From Paenibacillus sp. FSL H8-0079 (GTDB taxonomy: Bacteria > Bacillota > Bacilli > Paenibacillales > Paenibacillaceae), in assembly GCF_037991315.1 (NCBI RefSeq), contig NZ_CP150300.1:6510001-6574000 (forward strand): DNA of 64,000 nt, read 5' to 3'. The notes beneath the pieces were generated by a model. That model was not told where the DNA came from and did no database searches. It saw nothing but the letters and a program-made list of their open reading frames with translations. This document shows, one piece after another, positions 1-9,015 of the stretch (positions are counted from its first letter, which is position 1; the number at the start of each line of letters is the position of its first letter). A program made the translations under genes and the position numbers.

Positions 1-1
1 G

Positions 2-634
2 GATCTGACACCGATTGCAGGTTTTACGTTTACCCGTGATCAGTCAGCGACGAATGCCATACAGGATATCTCGGCTTCCACCTCGTTATCATCCGGTATT
101 CAGACGTCTGTCTCAGAGGTTGAACCTGCGGGACTCACGGTGCAGAACAACTATCTGGATGTCGCGGGCGGCAGTCATACCATGCAGCTTCTGAACCGGA
201 TGAATGTGCGGGAGCAGAAACGAACGCCTCAGGGCAGCTTCCAGCGTCTGATTGAAGGGTCCACCACCGCCTATGTAGGTGATCGTGCTTACGCACTGGA
301 TGCTGCACCTTTTATCGATGAAGGCCGGACCTATGTGCCTCTGCGTTTTGTCTCGGAGCAGTTAAACGCCAATGTGAACTGGAACAGCGGTACACGCGAA
401 GCCGTGATCACACAGAATGACAAGACCATCCGCTGGAGCGTGGGCAATAAACAAGTTGTCGTGAATGATGCGCTTGCGATCCATGATGCTCCTCTCTTGA
501 TGAAAAATGGCAAAGCATTTGTACCGGTTCGCTTTATTTCGGAGCAGTTCAATACGACGGTTGCCTATATCGGAAGCAGCAAAACGATTCTGGTTTTTGA
601 AAATAAACAGCTTGGTGAAAGTGTGCAACCTTAA
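2..634 (+). CDS. Copper amine oxidase N-terminal (stalk) domain protein, 5'-truncated
   Basis: The reading frame is open from base 2, so the start lies outside the window and only the last 210 residues are seen. The C-terminal ~115 residues hold two half-repeats of the type (DG)RTYVPLRFVSEQL...VNW and GKAFVPVRFISEQF...V, the signature of the copper amine oxidase N-terminal domain (PF07833). In Bacillota this is a small stalk module of secreted proteins, not an oxidase active site. The preceding ~90 residues are low-complexity and not recognised. A rho-independent terminator follows at 681-710. The catalytic or binding part, if any, is upstream and cannot be judged. Confidence 0.8.
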   Translation, partial: DLTPIAGFTFTRDQSATNAIQDISASTSLSSGIQTSVSEVEPAGLTVQNNYLDVAGGSHTMQLLNRMNVREQKRTPQGSFQRLIEGSTTAYVGDRAYALDAAPFIDEGRTYVPLRFVSEQLNANVNWNSGTREAVITQNDKTIRWSVGNKQVVVNDALAIHDAPLLMKNGKAFVPVRFISEQFNTTVAYIGSSKTILVFENKQLGESVQP

Positions 635-680
635 AGGTGACTCACGTTCATTTCCAGCCATAAGAGAACCACAGCGAAGG

Positions 681-710
681 TCCCCGTCTGAACAATCAGC
701 GGGGATTTTT
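681..710 (+). terminator. Rho-independent terminator of the stalk-domain gene
   Basis: TCCCCG pairs with CGGGGA and the inner CTGA with TCAG around an ACAA loop, with one bulged T, followed directly by TTTTT. Confidence 0.8.
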
Positions 711-937
711 GGTTGTGCTACGACAGTTGTGCTATGACATTGGATAATGGTATATGGGTAGCGTCAATCACAAGTGAATACTGCAGATGATCTGTCTGTA
801 CGGATATGAACGTATGATACTCCATCTTGGATTAGGGTAAATTTCACACGGTTTAGCACATCTTCTTTTGCAGTGGGAGTTGTTATACTGAACGTAATAT
901 ATATGACAACTGAGGTTCAATCGAGGAGGAAATTCAC
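711..937. other. Intergenic region ahead of the GH30 gene
   Basis: The whole gap between the two genes is 303 bases (635-937). After the terminator I see no gene and no convincing structure. A GAGGAGG ribosome site at about 922-929 serves the GH30 start. A TATACT hexamer near 885 could be a -10, but no good -35 goes with it. Confidence 0.5.
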
Positions 938-2278
938 ATGACATTCACGTTCAGTGGTTATTCCACAACCCAAGACAACTCGTGGAGAGAGCTATCTTTT
1001 GTACCGACAAATGAAAACGCTAACTTAAAACTGACAGGTGAGCAGCACCAGCTTGTGGAAGGGTTTGGTGGCTGTTTCAACGAGCTTGGTTATATGGCTC
1101 TAACCCACTTAAACGAGGAGCAGCGCCATGAGGTATTTCATTCCCTCTTCCATCCGGAAGGTGAGCATAAGTTTAACATCTGTCGCCTGCCGATCGGCGC
1201 AAGTGATTATGCGGAGCAATGGTATAGCCACAACGAGGTGGACGGCGACGTGGCCATGGAACACTTTTCGATCGAACGTGATTTCAAATATCTGATTCCT
1301 TACATCAAGGAAGCTCTAAGTTATAACCCGAACCTGCAATTCTTCGCCTCCCCATGGAGTCCGCCAACGTGGATGAAGTCACCTAAAGCCTATAACTATG
1401 GTACGCTTCGTTGGGAGAAAGATATTCTGGAGGCCTACGCCTTGTATTTCGTAAAATTCGTACAGGCTTACCGTGAAGCAGGCATTACCATCCATCAGGT
1501 GCATGTGCAGAACGAAGTAATTGCAGATCAGAAATTCCCTTCTTGCATGTGGACAGGTGAGCAACTCCGTGAGTTCATCGCCGATTATCTGGGCCCGGCT
1601 TTTGACAAACACGGTCTGGATACGGAAATCTGGCTGGGAACGATCAACGCTCCTGATCCATGGGAAGAATTGATCAAGAAAAAAACAAATGACTTCGACG
1701 AGTACGCCGGGCTTGTCCTGAGTGACCCGAAGGCCTATTCCTATATCAAAGGTGTGGGATATCAATGGGCAGGCAAAAATGCGATTCAACGTACCTCGGC
1801 GAGTTATCCGGAGTTACGTTATATGCAGACCGAGAACGAATGCGGTGATGGCAACAACTCATGGAACTACGCCAAATATGTATATAACCTCTACCAGCAT
1901 TACTTCAGCAACGGAGTGAACGCATACATCTACTGGAACATGGTTCTGGAACCGAAAGGCCGCAGCACATGGGGCTGGGAGCAGAACTCCATGATTACGA
2001 TAGATCCGGACACGACGGAGGTTACTCGGAACCCCGAGTATTATGTGATGAAGCACTTCGCACATCATATTGTTCCTGGTGCTCGAAGAGTCGGCCTGTC
2101 TGGCGCCTGGAGCGGTAAATCCGTTGCTTTCCGCAACCCGGATAACAGTCTCGTGATTGTCATCAACAATCCATTCCAGGACCGTCGTGACCTGTATCTA
2201 ACCCTTGAAGAAGGACAGACCCTTCACATGGAATTGGAGGCCGATTCGTTCAACAGCATGGTTATTCAACCGAAATAA
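938..2278 (+). CDS. GH30 glycoside hydrolase (glucosylceramidase-like)
   Basis: 446-residue retaining glycosidase of family GH30 (clan A, TIM barrel plus a side beta-domain). Visible motifs are the N-terminal EGFGGCFNE signature (about 41-49), FASPWSPPTWMK (136-147), the acid/base glutamate E193 in VHVQNEV, and the nucleophile E299 in YMQTENE. The C-terminal ~60 residues form the usual beta-domain. There is no signal peptide or membrane segment, so it should act in the cytoplasm on imported oligosaccharides or glycosides. The family hydrolyses beta-glucosyl, beta-1,6-glucan or beta-xylosyl substrates; the sequence does not decide among these. A strong GAGGAGG lies 9 bases before the ATG. It is a single gene closed by a terminator. 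Confidence 0.9.
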   Translation: MTFTFSGYSTTQDNSWRELSFVPTNENANLKLTGEQHQLVEGFGGCFNELGYMALTHLNEEQRHEVFHSLFHPEGEHKFNICRLPIGASDYAEQWYSHNEVDGDVAMEHFSIERDFKYLIPYIKEALSYNPNLQFFASPWSPPTWMKSPKAYNYGTLRWEKDILEAYALYFVKFVQAYREAGITIHQVHVQNEVIADQKFPSCMWTGEQLREFIADYLGPAFDKHGLDTEIWLGTINAPDPWEELIKKKTNDFDEYAGLVLSDPKAYSYIKGVGYQWAGKNAIQRTSASYPELRYMQTENECGDGNNSWNYAKYVYNLYQHYFSNGVNAYIYWNMVLEPKGRSTWGWEQNSMITIDPDTTEVTRNPEYYVMKHFAHHIVPGARRVGLSGAWSGKSVAFRNPDNSLVIVINNPFQDRRDLYLTLEEGQTLHMELEADSFNSMVIQPK

Positions 2279-2311
2279 TAATCAACACATCGATAAAAGC
2301 ATGGATATCAA

Positions 2312-2351
2312 AGCGTCAGGCCCAAGAATTCCCCGGGCCGGCGCTATTTTT
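2312..2351 (+). terminator. Terminator after the GH30 gene
   Basis: GC-rich hairpin: AGCG-CAGGCCC against GGGCC-GGCGCT around an AAGAATTCC loop, then ATTTTT. Confidence 0.75.
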
Positions 2352-2441
2352 CATGGGGCAGACCATGCTTATTGTTACCATGATTACTCCTGTAGAACAC
2401 AAGCCGAAGACGACTTAAATATAAAACGTCTCACTTTTATA

Positions 2442-2469
2442 TTTACAAATCTATAAATCTAGATATAAT
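2442..2469 (+). promoter_or_regulatory. SigA-type promoter of the MFS gene
   Basis: TTTACA (2442-2447), 16 bases, TATAAT (2464-2469): five of six and six of six matches to the vegetative consensus. It predicts a leader of about 120 bases containing two GGAG-like stretches (about 2508-2525) before the true site GGAGG at 2579. The leader is AT-rich and shows no clear riboswitch. The whole gap between the genes is 315 bases. Confidence 0.65.
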
Positions 2470-2593
2470 GTAATCCAGAGAACTTACTCTCATGTCCATC
2501 ATATTATAGGAGTTATAGGAGGCAAGGCAGGCTCATTTCAGCATATTATATCTATTTTTCTATATATTTAAATTCATTGGAGGTACGCTTTAC

Positions 2594-3760
2594 ATGAAAT
2601 CACAACAGGTCAACCCGCTCCTTATCCTGATTCTGGCATTAGGTGTATTCGGGATCATTACAACAGAAATGGGAATTGTGGGAGTACTTCCTCAGGTTGC
2701 GCATAAATTCGGTATCTCGGCTGCACAGGCTGGTTGGCTGGTCAGTATATTTGCGCTGGTCGTAGCCATTGCAGGCCCTTTTCTCACCTTGCTGGCGTCC
2801 GGCATCAATCGCAAATTCATCCTGTTGGCCGCTGTGCTGATGTTTGCTATCTCGAACGTTGTTTATGCCTACGCCACAACATTTGATACCATGCTGATCT
2901 TCCGTATCATTCCCGCACTATTCCATCCCGTCTTCTTTTCCGTAGCCCTGGTCACCAGTGCTCAACTTGTTCCAGCAGAGAAAAGTAGCCAGGCCGTCGC
3001 TAAAGTCTTTACCGGAGTTACCGCGGGCTTTGCCTTTGGCGTGCCACTGACATCGTATCTTGCTGAACGGCTATCCCTCGAAATCGCCTTCCTGTTTGGA
3101 GCGATGGTCAGTGTGGTCGCTTTGATCGGCATATGGATCTGGCTGCCCTCGATGCCCGTGAAGGAAAAGATGTCCTATGGCAAGCAACTCGGTATTCTGC
3201 GCAAACCTGGATTATGGCTGAATGTTGCCGCAGTCATTTTTATATTCGCCGCCATGTTCTCTGTATACAGTTATTTCGCCGAGTATCTTGGACAGGTCAC
3301 TCACATGAGCGGATCATGGATCAGCGTTATGCTGACCGTCTTTGGTGTCGTCATGATCATCGGAAATTTGGGGTTTGGACAGTTTCTACGTAAGAGCGTG
3401 GTCCTTACTGTTCTCATGTTCCCCCTGCTCTATATAGCAGCTTACGCACTCGTCTATTGGGCCGGTCCCCACTTCATGTGGATGGTTATTGTAGTCATCA
3501 TCTGGGCATCCGTGCATTCAGGAGGATTAATTGTAAGCCAAACCTGGTTAACCGCTGAAGCGCAGGACGCGCCTGAATTTGGCAACAGCTTGTATGTATC
3601 CTTTTCCAACCTCGGTATTACCTTGGGTACTGCCGTCGGCGGCTGGTTCATCTCAAACCTGGGAATACATCAATTGATCTGGAGCGGGATGATATTTGCA
3701 CTGATCGCTTTAGTCTTGATCTGGATTAAAATCAAATGCTTCAACCGCGCAGCAGCCTAG
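2594..3760 (+). CDS. MFS transporter, DHA1-type drug or metabolite exporter
   Basis: 388 residues with about 12 hydrophobic segments along the whole length and no signal peptide, typical of the compact DHA1 drug:H+ antiporter branch (AraJ/PbuE-like, usually 380-400 residues). The opening segment ends in ITTEMGIVGVLP, a common start of this branch, followed by GWLVSIFALVVAIAGP, the TM2 region. The C-terminal half has a QTWL-(x)9-FGNSLY motif seen in PbuE/NepI-like exporters of nucleosides or related compounds. The substrate cannot be assigned. GGAGG stands 10 bases before the ATG. It converges with the AraC regulator gene, with only 13 bases between the stops and no visible terminator. Confidence 0.85.
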   Translation: MKSQQVNPLLILILALGVFGIITTEMGIVGVLPQVAHKFGISAAQAGWLVSIFALVVAIAGPFLTLLASGINRKFILLAAVLMFAISNVVYAYATTFDTMLIFRIIPALFHPVFFSVALVTSAQLVPAEKSSQAVAKVFTGVTAGFAFGVPLTSYLAERLSLEIAFLFGAMVSVVALIGIWIWLPSMPVKEKMSYGKQLGILRKPGLWLNVAAVIFIFAAMFSVYSYFAEYLGQVTHMSGSWISVMLTVFGVVMIIGNLGFGQFLRKSVVLTVLMFPLLYIAAYALVYWAGPHFMWMVIVVIIWASVHSGGLIVSQTWLTAEAQDAPEFGNSLYVSFSNLGITLGTAVGGWFISNLGIHQLIWSGMIFALIALVLIWIKIKCFNRAAA

Positions 3761-3773
3761 GGTAAATAGATGC

Positions 3774-5381
3774 TCAGGAATGGGACATTTGGCGATCCAG
3801 TATTAATTTCATCTGGGTATCCAGCTGGTAAGGCATGGATATGGGATCGGTAACAGCAAATTCCGTATACTCGGTCATATACACCTGATTTTGCCTCACT
3901 GCGGGCATTTCCTGCCACCAAACGCTGTTCGATATACGTTGGTACCGCTCCGAATCCAGCACCGTCAGGAACAAGTGGTCACCTGCATAGGATGTAACTT
4001 GCTCCTCTGAGATCATGAGATAAGCCTGACGGTCAATTAATTCCTTCTGAACCCGCTCTGGTGCCTGGAGTCCCAGGCCATCATACAGATTGTAGGCTCC
4101 CCTACACCAGTAATTGCCGAACACATAGATCGAATCATCGCGTATTTCCATCACGGAGAACGTATCTGTACTCTTAATAACACCCTTTAACCGGGATTTC
4201 AGGCGCTGTGTTTTGCGTTCATATTGCTGCATTACCTTCTCCGCTTCTGGCCCCTTACCGAATACCTCTCCAAGTTTCTGTAACAATACGAATGGCTTGT
4301 GGTCGTTCTGTGAAAAGATATATGTCGGCGCGATTGGTGATAACGCATCGTATTCCTCCTGATTTCCAACGAGAATCATCTCAGGCTGCAAATAGGAAAT
4401 CTCCTGTGGGTCCAGCGGTACGCTGTTAACCTTGTGGAAACTCGCACTTAACGGGGTTAGGTAATGCTCATTGGACAGATTTTTGGCAACCGCCGCCGGG
4501 CGAATTCCAAGGGCAAGCAGATGACCGAGACAACTCATCACACAGATGTTGGACGAACTCTGCCGGTGGTTAAGAATGAACTGACCTGGGGAGATTCCTT
4601 CCATCTGTTTAAAGCGTCGATTGAAATAGTACTCATCCCGATATCCCACCAGGGTGGCCACCTCTTTCATACGTCCTCCGCGTAAAAGCAGTTGTTTGGC
4701 ATGTTCCATCCGCAGCGTTGTCATATAATCCGACAGATTCGTTCCTGTGAGTTGCCTGAACCAATGGGTAAATCTGCGCTTGCTAATTCTGGCCTGTGCC
4801 GCCAGATCATCCACGGTAATTTCCTCGTTGTAGCGGCCCTTTAGCTGCGAAATGATCTCGGATATATTCGCTCTCGTGTGCTCACTGGAGACTTCTCCCT
4901 CGTACTCATGGGTATCTTTCAGCACCATACTCATTAATCTCTGAAACTGGGTGTGAATGCCGACTCGTTGTTTGCGATCCTGTACCATACGACGGTTTTC
5001 AATTCCCCTGATCCGCTGCAATATGGTTCGAAATCCCGCCGTGTCCATCTCACGGGTCTCGACGAGGGCGGGGAACATTCTGCGCTCCGAATCATGCAAG
5101 GTAAAGGCGACTAACCACGCGGATAACAACGTCTCTTCGTTTATTCGAATCTCTACCGTGTGTCCTGCATTGATAACAAGGGGAATCCCATATTGCAGCT
5201 CATGTATCTTACCATCGCAAATGAGCAGACCCTCTCCCTCCTCTACCACAATCATGATCTCGGTTGTTAGTGTTTGTGGTGGAATGTCATCGTTAGGTGA
5301 TAAATGCTGTAGAGCCAACCCGTGAAGTTCGTAATAAATGCCGGGAACACCGTACCGGGTTTTGAGATGAGTCAGATCCAA
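3774..5381 (-). CDS. btr-like: AraC-family regulator fused to a siderophore-binding domain (Btr-like)
   Basis: 535 residues in three parts: an N-terminal cupin-like AraC ligand domain (about 1-150), an AraC double helix-turn-helix (about 173-270, ending GYRDEYYFNRRFKQMEGISPGQF), and a C-terminal periplasmic-binding-protein domain of the iron-siderophore class (about 278-530), here cytoplasmic because there is no signal peptide. This is the layout of B. subtilis Btr (YbbB), which senses a ferric siderophore and activates its uptake genes. The start is TTG, with AAAGGAGAG placed 6-8 bases ahead. It is divergent from the receptor gene at 5594, with Fur-type boxes in the shared 212-base gap. Inferred role: siderophore-dependent activator of that receptor, with expression repressed by iron. 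Confidence 0.85.
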   Translation of the reverse strand: MDLTHLKTRYGVPGIYYELHGLALQHLSPNDDIPPQTLTTEIMIVVEEGEGLLICDGKIHELQYGIPLVINAGHTVEIRINEETLLSAWLVAFTLHDSERRMFPALVETREMDTAGFRTILQRIRGIENRRMVQDRKQRVGIHTQFQRLMSMVLKDTHEYEGEVSSEHTRANISEIISQLKGRYNEEITVDDLAAQARISKRRFTHWFRQLTGTNLSDYMTTLRMEHAKQLLLRGGRMKEVATLVGYRDEYYFNRRFKQMEGISPGQFILNHRQSSSNICVMSCLGHLLALGIRPAAVAKNLSNEHYLTPLSASFHKVNSVPLDPQEISYLQPEMILVGNQEEYDALSPIAPTYIFSQNDHKPFVLLQKLGEVFGKGPEAEKVMQQYERKTQRLKSRLKGVIKSTDTFSVMEIRDDSIYVFGNYWCRGAYNLYDGLGLQAPERVQKELIDRQAYLMISEEQVTSYAGDHLFLTVLDSERYQRISNSVWWQEMPAVRQNQVYMTEYTEFAVTDPISMPYQLDTQMKLILDRQMSHS

Positions 5382-5399
5382 AATCAGCTCTCCTTTTCG

Positions 5400-5414
5400 T
5401 GATAACCATTATCA
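5400..5414. promoter_or_regulatory. Fur box upstream of the AraC regulator
   Basis: TGATAAC-C-ATTATCA is a 7-1-7 inverted repeat with one mismatch to the bacillar Fur consensus TGATAAT-N-ATTATCA. It lies 18 bases upstream of the TTG start, placed to block the regulator gene. Confidence 0.75.
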
Positions 5415-5548
5415 ATTAGAGCCATCATAACTCAACTCTTCCTCGGTTATCAATGGCCGGAACCTGCCCATAACCAGCCTATTAATGCAAAAAAAACGTC
5501 CTAATCTTCCATTGAATGCATTCTTGAACTTCATTACACTTGATTTAT

Positions 5549-5563
5549 TGATAATGATTATCA
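5549..5563. promoter_or_regulatory. Perfect Fur box upstream of the siderophore receptor
   Basis: TGATAAT-G-ATTATCA is a perfect 7-1-7 palindrome identical to the Fur consensus. It lies 30 bases upstream of the receptor ATG at 5594. Iron-dependent repression of the downstream receptor and reductase genes is a firm prediction. Confidence 0.85.
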
Positions 5564-5593
5564 GTAAATGCTTAATCATACAGGGGGATATTC

Positions 5594-6583
5594 ATGAGAC
5601 ACAAAATGTCGAGACTCACCACGTTGCTCACTTTATGTTTAGTGGTATTGGTTGCAACAGCTTGTGGTAAAACAGCTGATACAGCCAGCAACACAGCGGC
5701 GCAGAACACCAGTCAAACGACCACCCAATCCGAGGAAAAAGGAACCCAGATGGCGACCGACGCTTATGGTAATCAGGTGGAGATTCCCATAGCGCCCAAA
5801 CGCATTGTATACACCGACAACACGGTTGGAGATCTGTTGATTTTCGGTATCAAGCCTGTAGGTGTAGTACAACAAGGTTTGCAATACGCGACGTATAAAG
5901 ACGAACTGAAAGATGTTGCAGATATCGGCTGGCCGCCAAGTCCTGAGAAGATTGTGGAACTTCAACCCGATCTGATTATTACCTCAACTCCAGACCAAAA
6001 ACAGAATGAGACCCTCTCCAAGATCGCACCGGTGATCCTGACCAATGAATGGGACCCTATGCCTGTTCGGATCAATCGTCTGGGTGAATGGCTTGGCAAC
6101 AAGCAAGTACCCGAACAATTCCTTGCACAGCATAATGCAAAGATTGTGAAGATGTGGAACGACTTACAGCAAGACGGAACCATTGAGAAGGACGAGACGG
6201 CATCCGTATTCCAATACATGATCGGCCAAAAACGATTAAGTGTGTACACGACCAGTTACCTACCTGGTTTCGTCTATAACGAAGATGGATTTAAGCCAAC
6301 CGCAGCGATTCAGAAAATGATTGATAACCCGGATGACTATGGCTATGCCGATATTTCCATTGAACAGCTTCCCGAAATTGCCGGGGACCGGATATTCATT
6401 GTGTATTACAGTGACGAAGAACTGAAGGAAGTCGAGAATATGACCAAAGGTCCTGTATGGAATCAACTGCCCGCTATCAAAGCCGGTAAAGTATATTTCG
6501 TAAATGGCGGTCTCGGAATATCGACAGATCCACTAGCGAGGGAAGAACTGATCAAACAACTGCCGATCATGCTCAAAAAATAA
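5594..6583 (+). CDS. Iron-siderophore ABC transporter substrate-binding lipoprotein
   Basis: 329-residue receptor of the FeuA/YfiY/FhuD class. It opens with a lipoprotein signal peptide with lipobox VATAC (lipidated Cys24), then a threonine/serine-rich linker, then the two-lobed binding domain, starting MATDAYGNQVEIPIAPKRIV and containing the typical 'I.GLQPDLII' equivalent VELQPDLIIT. It sits on the outer face of the membrane and delivers a ferric siderophore to a FecCD-type permease. No permease or ATPase is adjacent, so it must share a transporter encoded elsewhere, possibly the permease pair at 38818-40850. GGGGGAT precedes the ATG, and a perfect Fur box lies upstream. The following reductase gene starts 34 bases later and is probably co-transcribed. 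Confidence 0.88.
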   Translation: MRHKMSRLTTLLTLCLVVLVATACGKTADTASNTAAQNTSQTTTQSEEKGTQMATDAYGNQVEIPIAPKRIVYTDNTVGDLLIFGIKPVGVVQQGLQYATYKDELKDVADIGWPPSPEKIVELQPDLIITSTPDQKQNETLSKIAPVILTNEWDPMPVRINRLGEWLGNKQVPEQFLAQHNAKIVKMWNDLQQDGTIEKDETASVFQYMIGQKRLSVYTTSYLPGFVYNEDGFKPTAAIQKMIDNPDDYGYADISIEQLPEIAGDRIFIVYYSDEELKEVENMTKGPVWNQLPAIKAGKVYFVNGGLGISTDPLAREELIKQLPIMLKK

Positions 6584-6617
6584 AGGGATTGCACCCAACC
6601 AATTATGGAGGTAAGCG

Positions 6618-7661
6618 ATGACAGATTCACTTGAACGGTATGATGTGACCATCATCGGCGGAGGACCCGCCGGGTTGTACACAGCATTTTATAGCGGCAT
6701 GAGAGAACTGAAGACCAAGGTTATCGAAGCACAGCATGAACTGGGCGGAAGAGTCCTGACGTACCCTGAGAAAATGATATGGGATGTCGGGGCCATGCCT
6801 CCAATTCGTGGGGAACAGCTCATTGCACAGTTAATTGGACAAGCCCGTACATTCGATCCGACGATTGTTCTCGGTCAGCGGATTGTCGGCATGGAGCGTC
6901 AGGAGGATGGAGCCATTCTACTGACCGCTGATCAAGGCGAGCAACATCTGACCAAGACCGTAATTCTGGCTATTGGGTACGGAGAGCGCCAGAACGTCAA
7001 GCTTGAGATCGAAGGAGCAGATCGCTTCGAAGTGACCAACCTGCACTACACGGTTCAGGAACTGGAACGCTTCCGCAACCAGCGAGTATTAATCTCAGGT
7101 GGAGGTGACTCCGCTGTAGACTGGGCCAATGAGTTACAACCCATTGCCAGTAGCGTAACGATCGTTCATCGACGTGATCACTTTGGCGGTCTGGAGCGCA
7201 GTGTTACGATGATGAAGGACTCCTCCGTTCAAGTTCGGACACCCTATACCATAGAAGCGCTCCACAGCAGCGATGGGACACAAATTAATCGTGTATCACT
7301 CGTCCATACCGAGACTTCAGAGCGAGAGCAGCTGGAGGTCGATGCAGTTATCGTCAATCACGGTATGAAGTGCAACTATGGTACCATCCGGGATTGGGGA
7401 CTGAATCTGGGTGAATGGAACCTGGAGGTGGAAGCAGATATGACAACTAACCTTCCCGGCGTATATGCCGCAGGTGATTTTGTCTCCTATGATAGTAAAG
7501 TTGAATTACTCGCTGGCACCTTCACCAGTGGTATTCTTGCATTGAACAGTGCCAAGCGTTATATACAACCCGATGCTTCTCCAATGGCTTATGTCTCCTC
7601 ACACAATGAGCTGTTCAAAGAGAAAAACAGCGCTTTGGGTGTAGTTGAGGAAGAAATTTAA
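6618..7661 (+). CDS. FAD/NAD(P)-dependent oxidoreductase (ferredoxin-NADP reductase type 2-like)
   Basis: 347 residues with the thioredoxin-reductase fold but no CxxC redox pair. It has an FAD GxGxxG motif in [17 protein letters not shown] (11-27), an NAD(P) motif in [17 protein letters not shown] (about 155-171), and the second FAD motif in YAAGDF near the C-terminus. This matches bacillar YumC-type ferredoxin/flavodoxin-NADP+ reductases (about 330-350 residues). It follows the siderophore receptor by 34 bases under the same Fur box. Inference: it supplies electrons for reductive iron release from the imported ferri-siderophore. GGAGG lies 7 bases before the ATG. Confidence 0.85.
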   Translation: MTDSLERYDVTIIGGGPAGLYTAFYSGMRELKTKVIEAQHELGGRVLTYPEKMIWDVGAMPPIRGEQLIAQLIGQARTFDPTIVLGQRIVGMERQEDGAILLTADQGEQHLTKTVILAIGYGERQNVKLEIEGADRFEVTNLHYTVQELERFRNQRVLISGGGDSAVDWANELQPIASSVTIVHRRDHFGGLERSVTMMKDSSVQVRTPYTIEALHSSDGTQINRVSLVHTETSEREQLEVDAVIVNHGMKCNYGTIRDWGLNLGEWNLEVEADMTTNLPGVYAAGDFVSYDSKVELLAGTFTSGILALNSAKRYIQPDASPMAYVSSHNELFKEKNSALGVVEEEI

Positions 7662-7694
7662 AACGGTTAACACATAGAAACATCCTTCTGCACA

Positions 7695-7744
7695 CCAAAT
7701 AGCACCTGTTCCACTGCTTAGTACGCAGAACAGGTGCTATTTGG
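7695..7744. terminator. Long perfect hairpin between convergent genes
   Basis: A 17-base inverted repeat (7695-7711 and 7728-7744) without mismatch around a 16-base loop, between the reductase and xylanase stops. Neither strand has a clean U-tract after the stem, so it may be an mRNA-end stabiliser or a weak bidirectional terminator. Confidence 0.6.
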
Positions 7745-7800
7745 CGTTATATTATAATATCGAAATCACAAGGGAAGCACAGAGACGTCCAAACGCAAGC

Positions 7801-8763
7801 TTAAGGATTGTTCGCCAGGTAATTTCTCAGCCATTGCATGGCCGGACGTTCTGTACCATTACTGTTGACCAAGTGGGAGCCTGCCTGCCAGGTTTGATTC
7901 TGGTTGTAACCCCACAGCGTCACACCTTTAACAGCAGAGTGTTTCCACAGCACAGGGAATTTTTGCTGATAACGCTGCAATTGTGTATTATCATCACCTG
8001 TCATATCCAGCTCGGATACATAGATTGGCAACCCTGTCGCTGCAAGCTTGTTCAGTACCGTGTTCATCGTGCTCACCGAGACGTTGTCCATATTGAAGTA
8101 ATGCGCTTGGATACCGATGCCATCAACTAGACCCCTGTTTTTCAAAAGGTTGATAATCTGGATATATTGATCAGCTTTAGCCGGATCACCGATAATACCA
8201 TATTCATTAATTAACAATTTGGAGTTAGGGAAGGCTTGTCTCGCTTGTTGGAATGACCAGATAACCCAATCCCAACCCGTTGCCCCATCTCCACCAATGG
8301 CATTGCGGTAAGATGGTTTCGCATGCAGAGGTTCGTTCACAACATCAACGAAGGCAGACTTCGAATACCGTTGTCCTGCTGCTTTAATCCATTGTGTCAC
8401 TTCAGCCTTCTGGTCTGCAGCTGAGAGACCGTTAATCCATGTTGGCTGCTGGCTTCCCCATACGAGGGTATGAAACTTGAACGGAAATCCATTGTTATTA
8501 GCGTAGTTGTACGCCATATCTGCCTGCGACCAGTTCATCACATTTCGCGTGCCTTCCACAGCATCCCACTTGGTTGAATTCTCTGGGGTCACCTGATTCC
8601 AGTAAGGACTGAAATTAGAGGGTACACTACTTGCGATGATGTTCCCCAGGAATTTGCTACCTTTCGCTAAACCCGCACTCACACTACCAACCGCAACAGA
8701 AGCAGCGAGAATCCCTACCAATGCCAATGAGCCGACTGTCTTGAACCATTTGGACTTAATCAA
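7801..8763 (-). CDS. Secreted GH10 endo-1,4-beta-xylanase
   Basis: 320 residues: a Sec signal peptide (KSKWFK, hydrophobic core, probable cut near VSA at 28-30), then a single GH10 TIM barrel with no carbohydrate-binding module. The catalytic residues are E144 (acid/base, DVVNEP) and E251 (nucleophile, YVSELD). HTLVWGSQQPTW and WKHSAVKGVTLWG are also typical of the family. It cleaves internal beta-1,4-xylosidic bonds of xylan outside the cell. AAGGAGG precedes the ATG, and a CcpA-type site lies 29 bases upstream. It is shorter than multidomain xylanases but complete for the catalytic domain. Confidence 0.95.
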   Translation of the reverse strand: MIKSKWFKTVGSLALVGILAASVAVGSVSAGLAKGSKFLGNIIASSVPSNFSPYWNQVTPENSTKWDAVEGTRNVMNWSQADMAYNYANNNGFPFKFHTLVWGSQQPTWINGLSAADQKAEVTQWIKAAGQRYSKSAFVDVVNEPLHAKPSYRNAIGGDGATGWDWVIWSFQQARQAFPNSKLLINEYGIIGDPAKADQYIQIINLLKNRGLVDGIGIQAHYFNMDNVSVSTMNTVLNKLAATGLPIYVSELDMTGDDNTQLQRYQQKFPVLWKHSAVKGVTLWGYNQNQTWQAGSHLVNSNGTERPAMQWLRNYLANNP

Positions 8764-8791
8764 TATATGTCCTCCTTCGTTTCAAGTATTT

Positions 8792-8806
8792 TGTTAAGCG
8801 CTTACA
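8792..8806 (-). promoter_or_regulatory. Catabolite-responsive element (CcpA site) of the xylanase gene
   Basis: On the minus strand TGTAAGCGCTTAACA fits the cre consensus TGWAANCGNTNWCA. It ends 28 bases before the start codon. The rhamnogalacturonan lyase gene has the same core at nearly the same distance (53880-53894). Confidence 0.75.
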
Positions 8807-8914
8807 ATAACCACTTTACTGGATAATTATGGTTTTAGAAACCTGACAAATTATAGTATTTAACACCAATAATAGAGACCGATATTATATTTCCATCCAT
8901 TTATCTACTCAAAT

Positions 8915-8943
8915 CCTACATGATTGTTACATTGGAGTTTACA
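8915..8943 (+). promoter_or_regulatory. PhoP-type direct repeats upstream of the 5'-nucleotidase gene
   Basis: Three hexamers CCTACA (8915), GTTACA (8926) and TTTACA (8938), spaced by 5 and 6 bases, resemble the B. subtilis PhoP box TTNACA-N5. They lie 70-100 bases before the start of a secreted phosphatase, where PhoP activation would make sense. Inference only. Confidence 0.45.
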
Positions 8944-9015
8944 TTCCCCAAATGTTTATCTAGTATGAAATGATACATATCTTTACACACACTAGATAAC
9001 AAGGGAGATTACAAC

